64,000 bases of DNA. Source: Cliona cf. orientalis. Lineage: Eukaryota; Porifera; Demospongiae; Clionaida; Clionaidae. The position numbers and the translations under genes are program-made. Positions 41,344-53,300 of the stretch are shown here, in pieces. Below the pieces are notes generated by a model that searched no databases, was not told the origin of the DNA, and was given only the letters and a program-made list of their open reading frames with translations. The stretch covers positions 4,640,545 through 4,704,544 of the forward strand of contig OZ005706.1 in assembly GCA_963930775.1 (NCBI GenBank). The letters are read 5' to 3'. How positions within the stretch are numbered: the stretch's first letter is position 1; each line of letters begins with the position of its first letter.

Positions 41344-42079
41344 TTAATCATCCTTTAATGGCTTATGAAAAATATACTTTCTGCAAATAAATTTAGCTAA
41401 ATGACAACTAAATATTACTCCTACAGTGTACATCATCATTCCACCTAGTTTGGCGATGGGCTCCATCCTTGGAGAGAGCAATGTCCACACCAGGAATGCA
41501 CTACCAACCACCACTCTGGCAGCAAAGAAGAAAAACACAAAGCCAAAGTCTATGAGTAGCGCCAAGTTGCCAGTGTACTGGCCTTTCTGTTTCAAAAACC
41601 ATCGATACTGGAGAATGGGATTTGTAAATTCACTTGCTCCCAAGACTGCTATGAGTTCACATCCATACAGGTTGAAGAGCAGTCCGTGGAAAAATCCATA
41701 GAGTGATAGTATATGGTGGGCCAACATGACAATCCCTTCTGTCTTCATATAGAGGCACCAGATGAGGTCAAAGAGAAAGTACCCAAAACTGATGATGATG
41801 ATGTTGCAGTGAAGTGGATCGGGTGAATATCCAATATAATTAAAGGGCCACGGACCCAGGATGAATACTGAGATGAAGCNNNNNNNNNNNNNNNNNNNNN
41901 NNNNNNNNNNNNNNNNNNNNNNNNNNNNNNNNNNNNNNNNNNNNNNNNNNNNNNNNNNNNNNNNNNNNNNNNNNNNNNNNNNNNNNNNNNNNNNNNNNNN
42001 NNNNNNNNNNNNNNNNNNNNNNNNNNNNNNNNNNNNNNNNNNNNNNNNNNNNNNNNNNNNNNNNNNNNNNNNNNNNNNN
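41344..42079 (-). CDS. TLCD5: TLC-domain membrane protein (TMEM136/TLCD5-like), 5' part lost in gap
   Basis: From the gap to the stop at 41344 the minus strand is open: ILGPWPFNYIG, GYFLFDLIWCLYMKTEG, MLAHHILSLYG, GASEFTNPILQYRWFLK and a basic end. These match the TRAM-LAG1-CLN8 multipass domain, including the HH pair and the S/A-E-x-TNPxLQxRWF motif of the TMEM136/TLCD5 group. The upstream side of the gap reads as a pyrimidine tract, so the exon start probably lies inside the gap. The neighbour at 43064-45526 is its paralogue. First exon(s) are unknown. Function in membrane lipid homeostasis is inferred from the family. Confidence 0.75.
41880..42079. other. Assembly gap (200 N)
   Basis: Unresolved bases that remove the 5' coding part of a TLC-domain gene. 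Open frames drawn across it are artefacts. Confidence 1.
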
Positions 42080-43063
42080 ACAGAAAAATAGAGGACAGGC
42101 AATGATTAAATTACAACTAAAGTAGTGAAAGTACGAGTGCTCGGCCCCAGCATAAACTAAGTCTCTTTCCCAGTCGGGCTACAACGTGCTGAACATAGTA
42201 AATATTTTTAGTTTTATACCTCGTATAGTTCTGATCTGGAGAGCGGTAGTCCCACTTGAACAATAAATGTTGAAGATCCTAAGGTACTGCACCCATAAAC
42301 CAAGTTTCGAGATTATTGCAGGTGATTTAGTGCGTGCACTAAAATTGTGAAGTTGGCTCAGACACTCGAACATGGAAGGTAGTGGCGGTAGTCTTCGAGC
42401 TCTTACGACGAAAATAAACGAGGAAACAAGTTTAGACTACGATATTTTAGCTAAAATACAATAACTTCATCTAGTTCTTGGTTCAAAAGCCTTCGCACTG
42501 GCTTTGTTGACAAGTAGAGTCGACTGCAGTTGACCAGCTGTTTTGTCCGCCATGTTGGAATTCGCCTGTGCAAAATCCCCATAGTGTAAACGTAACTTCC
42601 GCATGCGTGATTCACTTCCGGGTGCGTAAGGGTCTTCGTGCAGACTGTAGTTACTCTAACCCCAACCACACCCTATTTATTATACCAACCTACCTGCTTT
42701 AAGTTATAGTATTGGCTCCAAGAAAGGGTTAACAATGACGACATGATTATCATGATCACACCACTCAGGAACCTATGAACACTGATACAACGTTAGAACA
42801 CTAATACCTACATGTGTGTATATATTATAATATAGCTACAAGGTTCTTATTTCTGCTACTAGTTCTATTATGTAGTGGTGCATGTATGTACAAACTTCCA
42901 AAAAATTATTGTGGCTGGTTCTGTGGAGAAGTATATAATATTATATTCATGTATACAAAATAATATAATTATCTCATATAATTATTATAGCTTACCAAAA
43001 CTCCTAATAATATTATTATCATGTAGAATAAAAATGGTTACTAATAATAATTACTATAGTAGC
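42080..43063. other. Spacer between the two TLC genes
   Basis: Should contain the first exon and promoter of the gapped TLC gene, but I cannot place them. A plus-strand mini-ORF at 42373-42465 (MEGSGGSLRALTTKINEETS and ten more residues) has no recognisable relatives. The stretch around 42590-42650 is richer in CpG than its surroundings and could be promoter-like. Confidence 0.3.
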
Positions 43064-45526
43064 TCAGTCTCTCCTTTGAGGCCTGCTGCTAAGGAAGTAC
43101 TTTCGATAGAGAAACATGCACAGTTGAATTCCAAACACCAAACTGATGATATAAAACGCTTGGCCGCCAGCTTTGGTGATGAGATCAACCTTGGGAGAGG
43201 TCTGACACACATAGTGGAACACAGTCCCCACACCGAGCCTTGCACACATAAACAATATAACGAATATCCAGTCGAGCAGTAGAGCTTTCTTGCCGTGGTA
43301 GTGACCAGTGGCCTTAAGAAACCACCTCAGCTGGAGCAGTGGGTTAGTCAGCTCACTAGCACCCATCACTGCCGTCAGTTCCGAGCCAAACCTCTTCTGG
43401 TAGAGAACGTAGGACATACTAAATATGGACACGACATGATGGGCTAGCATCACTGGTCCCTCGGTCTTCATGTACATGCACCACACAAAATCGAACAAGA
43501 AGTAACCAAGGCTGAGAACCATTGCAGCATTGTGAAGCTTAGTGTTGGCTTCCCCAAGGTAGGTGAATGGCCAAGGACCTGTGATACACGCTGAGGTGAA
43601 GCAGAGGGAGGTAGAGAGAAAGGCATGGGCAACAGTGATCAAACGACAGTTCCACTCAGCAGAGCGCTTGCGGTTGATGGCATGAAGGATAAAGTAAGAG
43701 TCAGTCCACATGAGGAAGCTCCCAATGGCTGCCAGCAGTAAGCTGTGAGAGCCGGGCCTAGTCATGGCATCCCCTGCTGAGATAGTGGCTTTCAGAAGCA
43801 CATCTTGGGAATCATACTGCAGAAAATGAGCATTGAATAGGATCAGTGATACACTAGAGGGGCTTTATGCTCATGAATCACCTCACACCTCAGTCATACT
43901 CTAAGATAGCATGGAGTTAAGTATTTACTGGTGCTTCCTCTACCTAGAGATGCTATACACGTATGCTATAGGAAGGTAACCCCTACCGTTCAGAATCACC
44001 TGGCTACTTTGGGGGTGGGGTGGGGTGGTACATGTAGTATGAGTTATTAAAAAATGTAGGATTCACTTTAGAACCTCCCCTGCCTTAGAATAGTGTACAT
44101 AGCACCTCCCTCTACTGTTATAAAGAGTTATTTTAGTGAGATTGGTGATTAGATCATTACATTCTTATGGTTCTGGAAGAATGGTGGGGTGGGCAGTTGC
44201 ATGCACAATACGAACATTGACCTATGCACACTCAAGACATGCAGGCAGGTGTACTCCTCAAGAAAACACAATGATGATACAAGTGTACCATGTTTATGAA
44301 CAGCTACACAACGCTATACCTGAAAGGAAATGCAAATTTTGTATGGGCACATACATGTAGGAACCTATGCCTACTACAAGTAAAATTAATCAGAGCATAA
44401 GCTTCCTGATAGAAATTTCCACTTCAATTTCTATTTCAGCTTCCTATCACATACATGTACATGTACAAAACTTGATGCACTAGATACAAGTATCTGAGAC
44501 CTCAATAGTATTATTATAGCTGTCCACCCAATCAAGGTGTGAATAGAGTACATGTACATGCAATTGGACCACAACACTGCCTACAGCACTGTTTTACTCT
44601 ACACAAAATAGTACTGAAAAAAATGCTATTATAAATATTGCTGCTAATCTAGACTACAGTTCAATAAGAGTGCATCTCACCAATAAGACTGTTCTGTCGT
44701 CATAAAGTTTATACTTGGCATGTTGCATCCATCCAAAACTAATATCACCCATGTGAGGCCTTGGAGGGAGGGGGTCATTCCCGTAGGCACTGTGTCCAGA
44801 GCTGCGACACACGGTCAAGATGCAGTCAAATGATCAAGGCACTTCTTGGGGATCAGTCAAGTGGTGTTCTGGGCCCTATCTCTAGTACAGCTAGGTGGCC
44901 AAGAGGCGTGGCTGAGATTTTTCACATGCACAGAGTTAGTTGATAGTGAACCGGTCAAGGGAAAAATTCACTGTGGTCAAGCGGTCAAGGCCATTTTTGG
45001 ACAGTCAAAAATCTTGACCATGTTTGCAGCACTGAATGCAGCACCGATGGGAGTGACACCCCCCCCCCCCCCCCCCCCCGGAAGATTTGCATGCTAGCTT
45101 AGCATCAGAATGTACTGACGTCTAGGGTGTGGAGGTCATAACATTTATAAGAGTTACTAGCAGTATACATCAGAATTAGTCTATAGTATAATACTATGTT
45201 TAATACAGGGGAGGGGGTGGGGGTGGTTGGGGGTTTATAAAGCTGTGGATAGACTTCGAAGCGACATGCACATTCACTGGGGAAGTAAAAAAAATCATAC
45301 ACAATACACGTACTAAAATTAATTTAGAACTTTCCAAGTCGGTGTACATGCAAGAAGAACGGCATACGGTACCCCCCTCGCTGCAGATCAGGTGCACTAG
45401 ATGAAACTACTCTTACCACAACATCTGTTTTCATACTACCTTCAAGAGGTACAAAGTACGTACATGTACTTCGATTTTAATATAGCTCACCAGTGCTTCT
45501 TGTGAAACTCCCAGCTCTACAGACAT
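43064..45526 (-). CDS. TLCD5: TLC-domain membrane protein (TMEM136/TLCD5-like), complete
   Basis: Two exons: 45491-45526 (MSVELGVSQEAL) and 43064-43816 (YDSQDVLLKATISAGD to the stop), joined in phase 0, 262 residues. It has several TM helices, the LAHHVVSIF histidine pair, GASELTNPLLQLRWFLK and a basic C-terminus (SRPQRRD). Length and motifs fit the TLCD5/TMEM136 branch of TLC proteins. An alternative first exon at about 44689-44755 (MGDISFGWMQHAKYK...VLL) also ends in phase 0, so two promoters are possible; that exon ends in YDDRTVLL, strangely like the start of exon 2. The intron of 1.67 kb contains no other gene. It diverges from XRCC2 with 185 bases between start codons. Confidence 0.85.
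45059..45079. repeat. Poly-C tract
   Basis: About 21 consecutive C. Similar C or G runs occur near 46861-46874, 54927-54945 and 62595-62620. They are low-complexity DNA prone to length errors. Confidence 0.8.
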
Positions 45527-45711
45527 GACGGTAGGCACGCCTCACACACATGCACCGCGCGGCTGCTACAGCTGTGTGGGATCACCAGCCAACGTCAACC
45601 TCACCTTTTAAAAAGTCTAGAGGTGTGGTCTAGCTAAATGACCACGCCTATAGATCTAATTTGACGCCTCAGTGACAGCATAATTTGCTGACCTCGCTAC
45701 ATCATTGCACT
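45527..45711. promoter_or_regulatory. Putative bidirectional promoter between TLCD5-like and XRCC2
   Basis: Only 185 bases separate the two divergent start codons. The segment includes the most CpG-rich bit of the area (GCACCGCGCGGC). No TATA box is evident. Shared regulation is inferred from the arrangement. Confidence 0.45.
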
Positions 45712-48700
45712 ATGACAGCAGCTGAAACTGCTGCTCAGGTAAGTATTAAACCTGTGTGTGTGTTCTGAATCCACAGGGGCTGGCACCCAGACTATTAAAT
45801 GTGTACTAGGATATGTGTGTAATTATGGGGGATTTGAGATTCAGTATGATGACCCCAAGTTTGCATGATTAATTTTTGTCTAGAGTACATACCCCACATG
45901 CTGTACTGCTGTATCTGCATCCATATCCTGGCCTGCTGCACTATTGCAGCAGTACAGCTACAGCGAGGCTGTTGACGACCTTTACCTATAGGTTGTGCAA
46001 GGCCAGCAGTGGGTGCGGTTGATAGGCGTGGCCAATAGTGCGCGTGGGCCTTGCTAAAAATTAATTTCGGAGCTAGTTTTTTTGACGGATTCGTTGTATT
46101 TAGGAGTCGCTCTGATGTCCAGATCTCGAGATCTGGCGAATTTCATGCTGACGATACTATTAGACAGATAATGACTTCTTGGATGCATGAAATATTATAG
46201 CTTTGCAATATTCATGAGAAAGAGTGCGGTGCATATCTAGGATCTCCTGAGTTCTTGCTTAAGGTCCCATCGCTAGTTCTGTCACGTGATATTTGGACCC
46301 CCGAAATATTCGGACCCCCCATGCAGACCCTGAAGACTAACCCTGCCATACAGACCCTGGAAACTCACCCTGCTAACCATTTATACCCAGACCTAGTCTC
46401 GTCCCCAGACCCTCCAGTGCGCGAGAAGAGAGAGGGAGGGTCTGGAACATAACCCTGGGCGGAAGTGTCCCAAAAGCAGAAATTCCGCGACAGGTGTTGA
46501 TTGGCCACAATACAGGGTGTTAAACCACTATACTCGAACGGACGGCAAAACGTGCCCAAACGTGCTGCATGCAGTGCTTGTGCGCGTGCGCACTTCAGTA
46601 AGATACTACGTAATTTGCATTCTTTGTACGTGCGCGAAACCACAAAAGCCAGATTACGCGTCACGATTACTTGTGCGCAACATTCCTTCGGGACACTTCT
46701 GCCCGGGGTTATGTTCCAGACCCTCCCTCTCTCTTCTCGCGCACTGGAGGGTCTGGGGACGAGACTAACCCAGACCCTGATCTTTCTGAATCTCTGCTAT
46801 ACATGTACATGTAGTTGATAATATGCATGGGGGTCCATATATTTCAGAAATATAAGGGCCGGGGGGGGGGGGGGGAGTCCAAACATTTTGAAATATATGG
46901 ACCGGGGGGAACAAAAAAAGGGGGTCCAAACTTATCGTGACAGTTCTATAGCATTTTTCTGGACACTGGGCCAGGCCATATTTATAGTGATTCCGTATGA
47001 TCAGCCTGAAGCCATAAAAGCAATGCATCCTTAGCTAGCAATTAGGAGTTGCCATGTGAATAGCATTAGTTAATTATTGAATCCTCTCTTTTGAGCCTTG
47101 AATGAAGCAAATAATTTTAATTATTGGTTAAGCTTACTATATAGCTCTAAAGAAATGAAATGCAACTCCGTTAACGAGGACAGCGTAAAATTGATCCTAT
47201 CTTAAGGACAGGTTTAATTACGAATACTTAATTTTGCGATTTGGCTACCCCTCACATTTTGCTGGTACTAATAATTGCGGAATTGCAAAAAAAAACTACC
47301 ACACCCACTAATTATACAGTTAATGTTCTTCAACTATAGTATTGTTGTATAACCAACAATGTCAATAAGCATGATTACGCCCCCCTCCCCATGTGCATGC
47401 TAGGATTAGGTAAAAGTGGGGAAGGGGCTTATACGCGGGGTCGTTACAGTTCTATGTAACGACCACTACCGACCGTTGAATACAACGTGGGCGTGCAATC
47501 TGTTCTCTTTCTGGTTGTTTGGTGGACAAAACTCGAGAAAAATGACAAAGTAGGGTATAATAATATGACACAAATAGCTAGTTTGCTAGCTGTAGCTACT
47601 GTTTTCATATATTTGTTTCCAATTAATTGAATTTCAAAATTACGTTTATAAAATATTATATATTCGCGAGTATTATGTATTGCGATTATGACATAAATCA
47701 CAAAATTTGCAATTAATAGTACCTGTTATTAAACCTATCCCTAAATTCATCCCCCCCTCCCCCCCAAAATAAATTCCTTGCAAGAGAGCATGATCAACAC
47801 TTGCGGTTACCATTTCCATACAGGACTGTAATGTATTGGTGTTATCTGTGGGCCATAGGTATATATAGTGAGAATTTCCCGCTATATGGCAGTAAAGCAT
47901 AAATTTGTAAAACTGCTCGGATCCCTCTTCACACTATAATGATGTCACTTATGATGTTATCACAGAATCTGATATCTATAATTATATGTGTAGCTGTTCT
48001 CCCGTCTTGGAGAAAAGGCAAAGCTAGGAGATTTGAACTTGCCTATCTTCAGTAGCACTGGGCTGCAGCCTGGGAATGTTGTGGAGTTCTGTGGAGCTGA
48101 AGGAACAGCAAAATCTGAACTTCTACTAAACATTGCCGCAATCTGCATCTTACCAAAATTCTGGCATGGCATAACTCTCCCTGGAAGAAATGTTGATGCT
48201 CTTTTCATCTCAACAGATTATAAGTTCAATCTCAGGAGGCTTGCCACTATCATGGAAGGTATCACACAGTCTCATGGAGTTCAGTCAACCACTCAGATGA
48301 ACTGCAAAGAGCTGATTGCTTCTAGTCTGAGTCGCCTCCATGTGATGAACTGTGACTCAATGGATGAACTCGTCCTTACAATGTATTCACTCAGAACATT
48401 CCTCAAGAATCACCCTGAAGTTTGTGCATTGTTCATTGACAGTATTGGCACATTCTGGTGGACAGACAAGGCTGAAAGGTGGACCGCTGCACTGGTTGAA
48501 TTAATCAGAGAATTCCACCTTGTGGTGTTTGCTGCCCGACCACTACTCATCAAGGACATGACTACTCATGTTGAAAAGGTTATCTACTCCATCTCTCAGC
48601 ATGTACACATTACTAAAAATGCAAAACTTTTAAGCATGCACTGTAACAGATTGAATTTGCAATGCATAATGAATTATTGCTAGTGATTATTAACTACAGT

Positions 48701-50114
48701 GGAATCCTGCTTAGCAGACGTCCTCAAAGGCTGACACATGCAATATAACGGACAGTTCTGATTGTCCAGATTGTATCTCCATAAACTTCAAACCTGGTCA
48801 ACAGCAGATGCTGCCATTCCATATAGCAGACACTATGCTTTTGTCCCTTTTGAGCCTGTACAATAGTGAATGACCATACATAACTGCTATTTAGCCACAC
48901 AATCACTTAGTTTCAACAAAACCCAGATGTGTCTCCAGGTCTTGTCTAGAAAGTGGAAATTGATAACCTATTTTTTATTGTCCCAGATAAAGAATTCTCT
49001 TATTTTATTGCTTGCAAACATGCTTTCAAAATGTATACGTACCTATAGTTCTCATTTCTTGCTCCTCAAATTTCACATTACAAAAATAGCACTAGGAGCA
49101 CTACCAGAACCACTAGAACACGGTATACAATGTTTTATCAATGAGTCAGATGATCTACTATTTTGAATCTTTAGTGAGTATTTGATGCAACATAAAAGGT
49201 TTAGGATGCTTTGGCTTGTGAGCCCAGGTCATCATTAAATCCCACATCCGCATTCCATAATATTACCACAAGTTGATAGAATAGCTGTTTGCCAATGTCT
49301 GTCTCCCAGCAGATAAAATATTTGTGTACTGCCTAAAGCATAATCATAAGTTGCCTATAATTTCCAAATATTGCTCATTGCTTCTAGGATACCTATACCG
49401 TAGGTCGGGTTTTAATTGCAAGTATCTATTAATTGCGAATTGCAAGTTTTTCTACGTTTCACAATTAATAGATTCGCAAACATAAACGTGCACGTATACT
49501 ACAGTATGGTACGGGGTCGTCCATCGCAACTATTGGACTTGCGATTTGGCCTGGAACGCAATTATTATTAAACTATGTAATTAAAACCCGTCCTACGGTA
49601 TTGCTAGAAAAATGCCCGCGTTATTAATTTTATCTGGGGCTATATAATCCTTGATTGTGAGAGGGGCATGGTCAACCACTAATCCCTGAGCTAAGGACAT
49701 TTATTAGACAGAATATTAAATTTTGTCTTGGAGGTGTCCATTGTAGAGGGGTTCCACTGTAGTTAGCGGTAACTATCAGGAGCTGAATTAGTCTGATCCT
49801 GTTCCTGCTAGGGTCGGCTATGCCAGACTAGAGCTTAGCATGAGCATTGCAAAGATGCATTACTTTATGGGTGGTAAAATTGTCAAGATTCATGTCCATG
49901 TAGTGCTACAAACAGATTATTGGTGTGTATTAATCTTTCATAGGCTACAACGGATGAAGTATTGTACAAGCACTGGTACAAGCTGGTGAAATTTAGGTTC
50001 TTCCTGGAGAAAGTAGCACATGATTCAACTGTCCTCATTCACCTTTCAAGTCCCCAGGGACCCACTTATAGACTAATAGTTTCGTCTACTGGAGTTGCAT
50101 TTTTATCCACTTGA
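45712..50114 (+). CDS. XRCC2: XRCC2, RAD51-paralogue DNA repair protein
   Basis: Three exons, 45712-45738 (MTAAETAAQ), 47994-48578 and 49944-50114, all phase 0, give 260 residues (human XRCC2 has 280). Exon 2 reads LFSRLGEKAKLGDLNLPIF, then the Walker A region GAEGTAKSE, CILPKFW, ALFISTDYKF and the Walker B strand VCALFIDS. Exon 3 carries YKHWYKLVKFRFFL and a C-terminus that follows the human order. XRCC2 acts in the BCDX2 complex that supports RAD51 in homologous recombination. In Walker A the glycine before Lys is Ala (TAKS for TGKT); ATP binding by XRCC2 is reported to be dispensable in mammals. Reading past 48578 into the intron gives a false C-terminus. Both introns are packed with transposon remnants. 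Confidence 0.93.
46276..46945. mobile_element. Outer inverted-repeat element in XRCC2 intron 1
   Basis: CTGTCACGTGATATTTGGAC at about 46277-46296 matches, in inverted orientation and with a few mismatches, GTCCAAACTTATCGTGACAG at about 46926-46945. Next to each end is a run of G or C and an inner inverted motif (TATATTTC...GGTCC). The 374-base element below sits inside it. Confidence 0.5.
46394..46767. mobile_element. 374-bp MITE with long TIRs and 9-bp target duplication (Mutator-like)
   Basis: Terminal inverted repeats of about 80 bases with very few mismatches (start TAGTCTCGTCCCCAGACCCT, then CTCCAGTGCGCGAGAAG). The element is flanked on both sides by ACCCAGACC (46385-46393 and 46768-46776), a perfect 9-bp duplication. 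Long TIRs plus a 9-bp duplication are typical of Mutator-like elements. The flank itself is rich in CAGACC repeats, so part of the duplication could be pre-existing. Confidence 0.75.
48697..49759. mobile_element. TA-flanked DNA transposon remnant in XRCC2 intron 2
   Basis: Ends TA/CAGTGGAATCCTG and GGGGTTCCACTG/TA are inverted repeats at TA sites, the pattern of Tc1/mariner/pogo-type elements. The inner parts of both ends keep GTCC motifs in mirror order. No transposase frame survives. Another TIR-like GGATTCCACTGTA lies alone near 53080. Confidence 0.55.
49398..49598. mobile_element. 201-bp MITE nested in the TA-flanked element
   Basis: CCGTAGGTCGGGTTTTAATT and its complement AATTAAAACCCGTCCTACGG (one mismatch) form the ends, flanked by TA at 49396-49397 and 49599-49600. 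The interior has further palindromic AATTGCGAATTGC motifs. Confidence 0.7.
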
Positions 50115-50311
50115 CTGTCTTTGCTGACTGTGCATGTAATCATAACGGATGTGAATTCATATTAAAGAAGTACCCACGTCCTGCCACCTTTGAACCTAAT
50201 AAAATTAGCAATTGATCAAGGCGCATGTCATTGCACTGTGTAGTAAACACCTTCAAAAGATACGTAACGCTGCATTTCACTATAGAGAGCTGGACTTGAA
50301 TAGTGTGCACG

Positions 50312-53300
50312 ATGTCCAGGAACGGTACCTTCAAGGCCAAGATACGAGAAGAATTGATCTGTGCTGTTTGCTTGGACTTTCTGCGAGAGCCGAAGGTACT
50401 GCTGTGTGCTCACTCGTTCTGCAAGGAGTGTTTGGATAGAATCATAGCGACCAACAGCAGGTTGGCCGTAGATTCAGAAAGCAGACACGAGCTAGAGTGT
50501 CCAAGCTGTCGCCAGGTGACGCAGCTGACCACCGGGAGAGCAAATGAATTGAAAACCAACTTCAACCTAAAACGTTTGGTCAACATCGTCTCTGAAGAAG
50601 ACAAGAAGGCTGCTCGCGATGCGTTACAGCGAAGGAGAACCACTCGACCCTCGATCAGAGCAGCACCACGCAGTCTCTGCAAGCAACACCACAGGCAGTT
50701 TGAGTACTTCTGTGTTGACTGTAGTGAGCTGCTGTGCCCGCGGTGTGTGACTGCTACCCACAGGGACCACGAGTTCCATGACGTTGACCAGGTGCTTCCC
50801 AGGCAGATTGAGCAACTGCGCTCCCTCATACAACCAGCATACGAGGTAAGGAAAAAAAATCCAATAGTAGCATACACGTATATTAACCTCTTGTACCCAG
50901 ACCTATCAATATGTCCTTGGCGAGAAGGAGTCTGCTATATAGGAGATATCCATTGAAAGCCAGGGGTGGGCATGAAATTGTAGCAGGACATGTACGTAGC
51001 AGCCACACCCTCATGTAGGTATTCTGGTGCTGTTAATGGACTACTAATTAGCACTTATCTAGAGGTTTTAGTTTAGGCCCAAGCATTTCTCAATAATGGC
51101 CTCCAATAGTATCCGGCTTGGCTTCCTCTAAATCAGTGCACTTTAACAGCGCGTTGATTTTATCATGCATGCTTATGTTCACAATGGCATGACCATGTGT
51201 TTCATGAAGCGTGAGACAAACATCTGCATCATGCGAATTCGTCGACATAACTTGTACTCATGTGCATGAACAAGAAGTTACATGGTTTACCAGTTGAGTA
51301 GCTTCTGTAGCCTGGGTACAATGCTGTATGGTGTATTAGTGGAGTCTCTATTTTTAGTGCTCGTCATTAGAATATAGTTGTAACTACCATGATTACAGTT
51401 GCTATTATTCTAAATCAGTTAGAGACCTCGTCTAATGGTCTCTACGCTTTTAAGAGACCCTCAGGCCCTTAGTAGCACCCTCACTTCCGCTTGGATGCTA
51501 CAGCCCAGAGCCTTCGAGCCTCTTAAAGGGCGTAGAGACCTTGGACTTGGTCTCTAACTATTTAGAGCATGATGTTGTTAATGATTGTGTGTAGATTCTC
51601 ACTTTGGAGTAATGCATATTCAGATGGTATAACATGATGAAGCTGAGGTACTATTGACTATGCAAGATAAACATGGGTGTGTATCTTGTAGTGTGTAGAT
51701 TACTTTGGGGTTATGTCACTGTTTCCGTTAGTGAGCCACTGTGGAGAAAACTGCACATGCCAATCGATCATAGCGTTAGAGAGGTAGCTATGTAGCTACT
51801 TATTCACTTTGATAGGCGGTGGACGATTAGGTTATTCTGGTGTGCCTTATGTTGCTCCTTTGTGGTTAGCTATGCTAGCTTCCTGTAAATAGCCTTTAGT
51901 CGATATCTTACTCTTTACTATGTGTTTAGTAGTAAAAGTCACACATACAATTATCTTCATAAACTATTGATGGTTGAGTGACTGTCACAATAGCTTCTGC
52001 CCTCTTCACTTTCATTTCTCGTGATTGATGATCAGTCAATTGTATGAGTGTGAGAGTTTGTGAAAACTGGCAGGGAAGGGTGGAAGTAGATTGTGAAATG
52101 TGTGAGCCATGCACCTGTATAAATGTAGCACTGTGCTAGGTTTTTAAATCATAGTGGCAACATCATTGCTTGCTTTCAGCGCTTAGATTAGCAAAGTGTG
52201 TTCTGATAGAGCCACAGTTTTGCTATCATATTATATACTACCTTATGAGAAATACATGTAAGCTCCCATGTACTGCATTTCAAGGGGTCAGTGTAGCAAG
52301 CTTCTATACAAATGTATATAGTTGATATCCTGGGTAAGCAGCACCCATGCTGGCGCCCATGGGCGCTTACCCAGGACAGTGCAGTATCATAGATTATTGG
52401 CGGTATGTACGTGTAGAGGTGAAAATTCTACACAAGAGTGGTATAATAATATTATAGTGTTGATAATTACTCAGTACCCACAAAGTTAGTTTATGTCGTC
52501 CTATGGTATGTAGTGGTGAGCAGGCTGGTATCCACTGACCTTGTCTTTAGCATGTTAGGACATGCTACCTCTGGAAGTCAAGTATCAATATAACAATTTA
52601 GCTTTGTCCCCAGCTTCAATGCAGAAACCAAAGGGCCTACGTAGGTGATCATAAAATAGAGTCCAAGATCTCAGGTAGATCATTGGAGGCTAGGTTACTG
52701 TTGCCCCCATGCACATGTGCAAGAGGTAAAGTAATTGGTCGTGTCGTTGTTGTTGTTGTGGACACAAAAATCGCCATATTTCAATACCTAGGCACCTGAG
52801 CAACTCGTAAGCACAACAAATCAGTCAAATTTTGTGAAAAAGTGGCTACAGCATGCTTCAAATTGAGGGACACAATCCACGAGCGTCCACAAATAGTGCC
52901 TTTTTGTTAGCCATTGTTTGCCTGCTAGCTATCCGCAGACTGAAATGCGAAGCCCTATGGAACTGAATCAGAATGTAAGTAATAAGGTAGCAGTTCATAT
53001 CTTCCTAGTCTAGATCTGGTGCAGAGAGAGAATCAGTGGTATATGTACTTTGGCTTCATTTCAGCGGTGTCATAGAGGGATTCCACTGTATACTGGTAGC
53101 TATAGCTTATGATGACATGATCTTTGAAGAGACGATGGTTATGATAACTACATGTACATTAGCCATGACAAGCATAAACACATTGGAGAGTGCAATCACA
53201 TGTTTATGTTTAAAATGGCGTGATGCTCAAGTACTCTAAACTTAATGCAAACAAGAGTGCATTAGGGATATCTTTGTCCCCAGCCCAGGCTTCTCCACCT

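Noticed and set aside
41861..42102. ORFs drawn through the N-run
   Set aside because: The sequence is unknown; N codons cannot support a frame.
42373..42465. 30-codon plus-strand ORF (MEGSGGSLRALTT...)
   Set aside because: The start looks natural, but it is short and I recognise no family and no convincing downstream exon.
43054..43282. ORFs overlapping the 3' end of the TLC gene on either strand
   Set aside because: They are frame shadows of the TLC coding region.
44761..45097. ORFs next to the poly-C tract
   Set aside because: They are short, end in homopolymer and lie in the TLC intron without splice context.
48579..48683. Read-through C-terminus of XRCC2 exon 2
   Set aside because: A donor at 48579 and the exon at 49944 restore the family C-terminus; the read-through peptide has no match to it.
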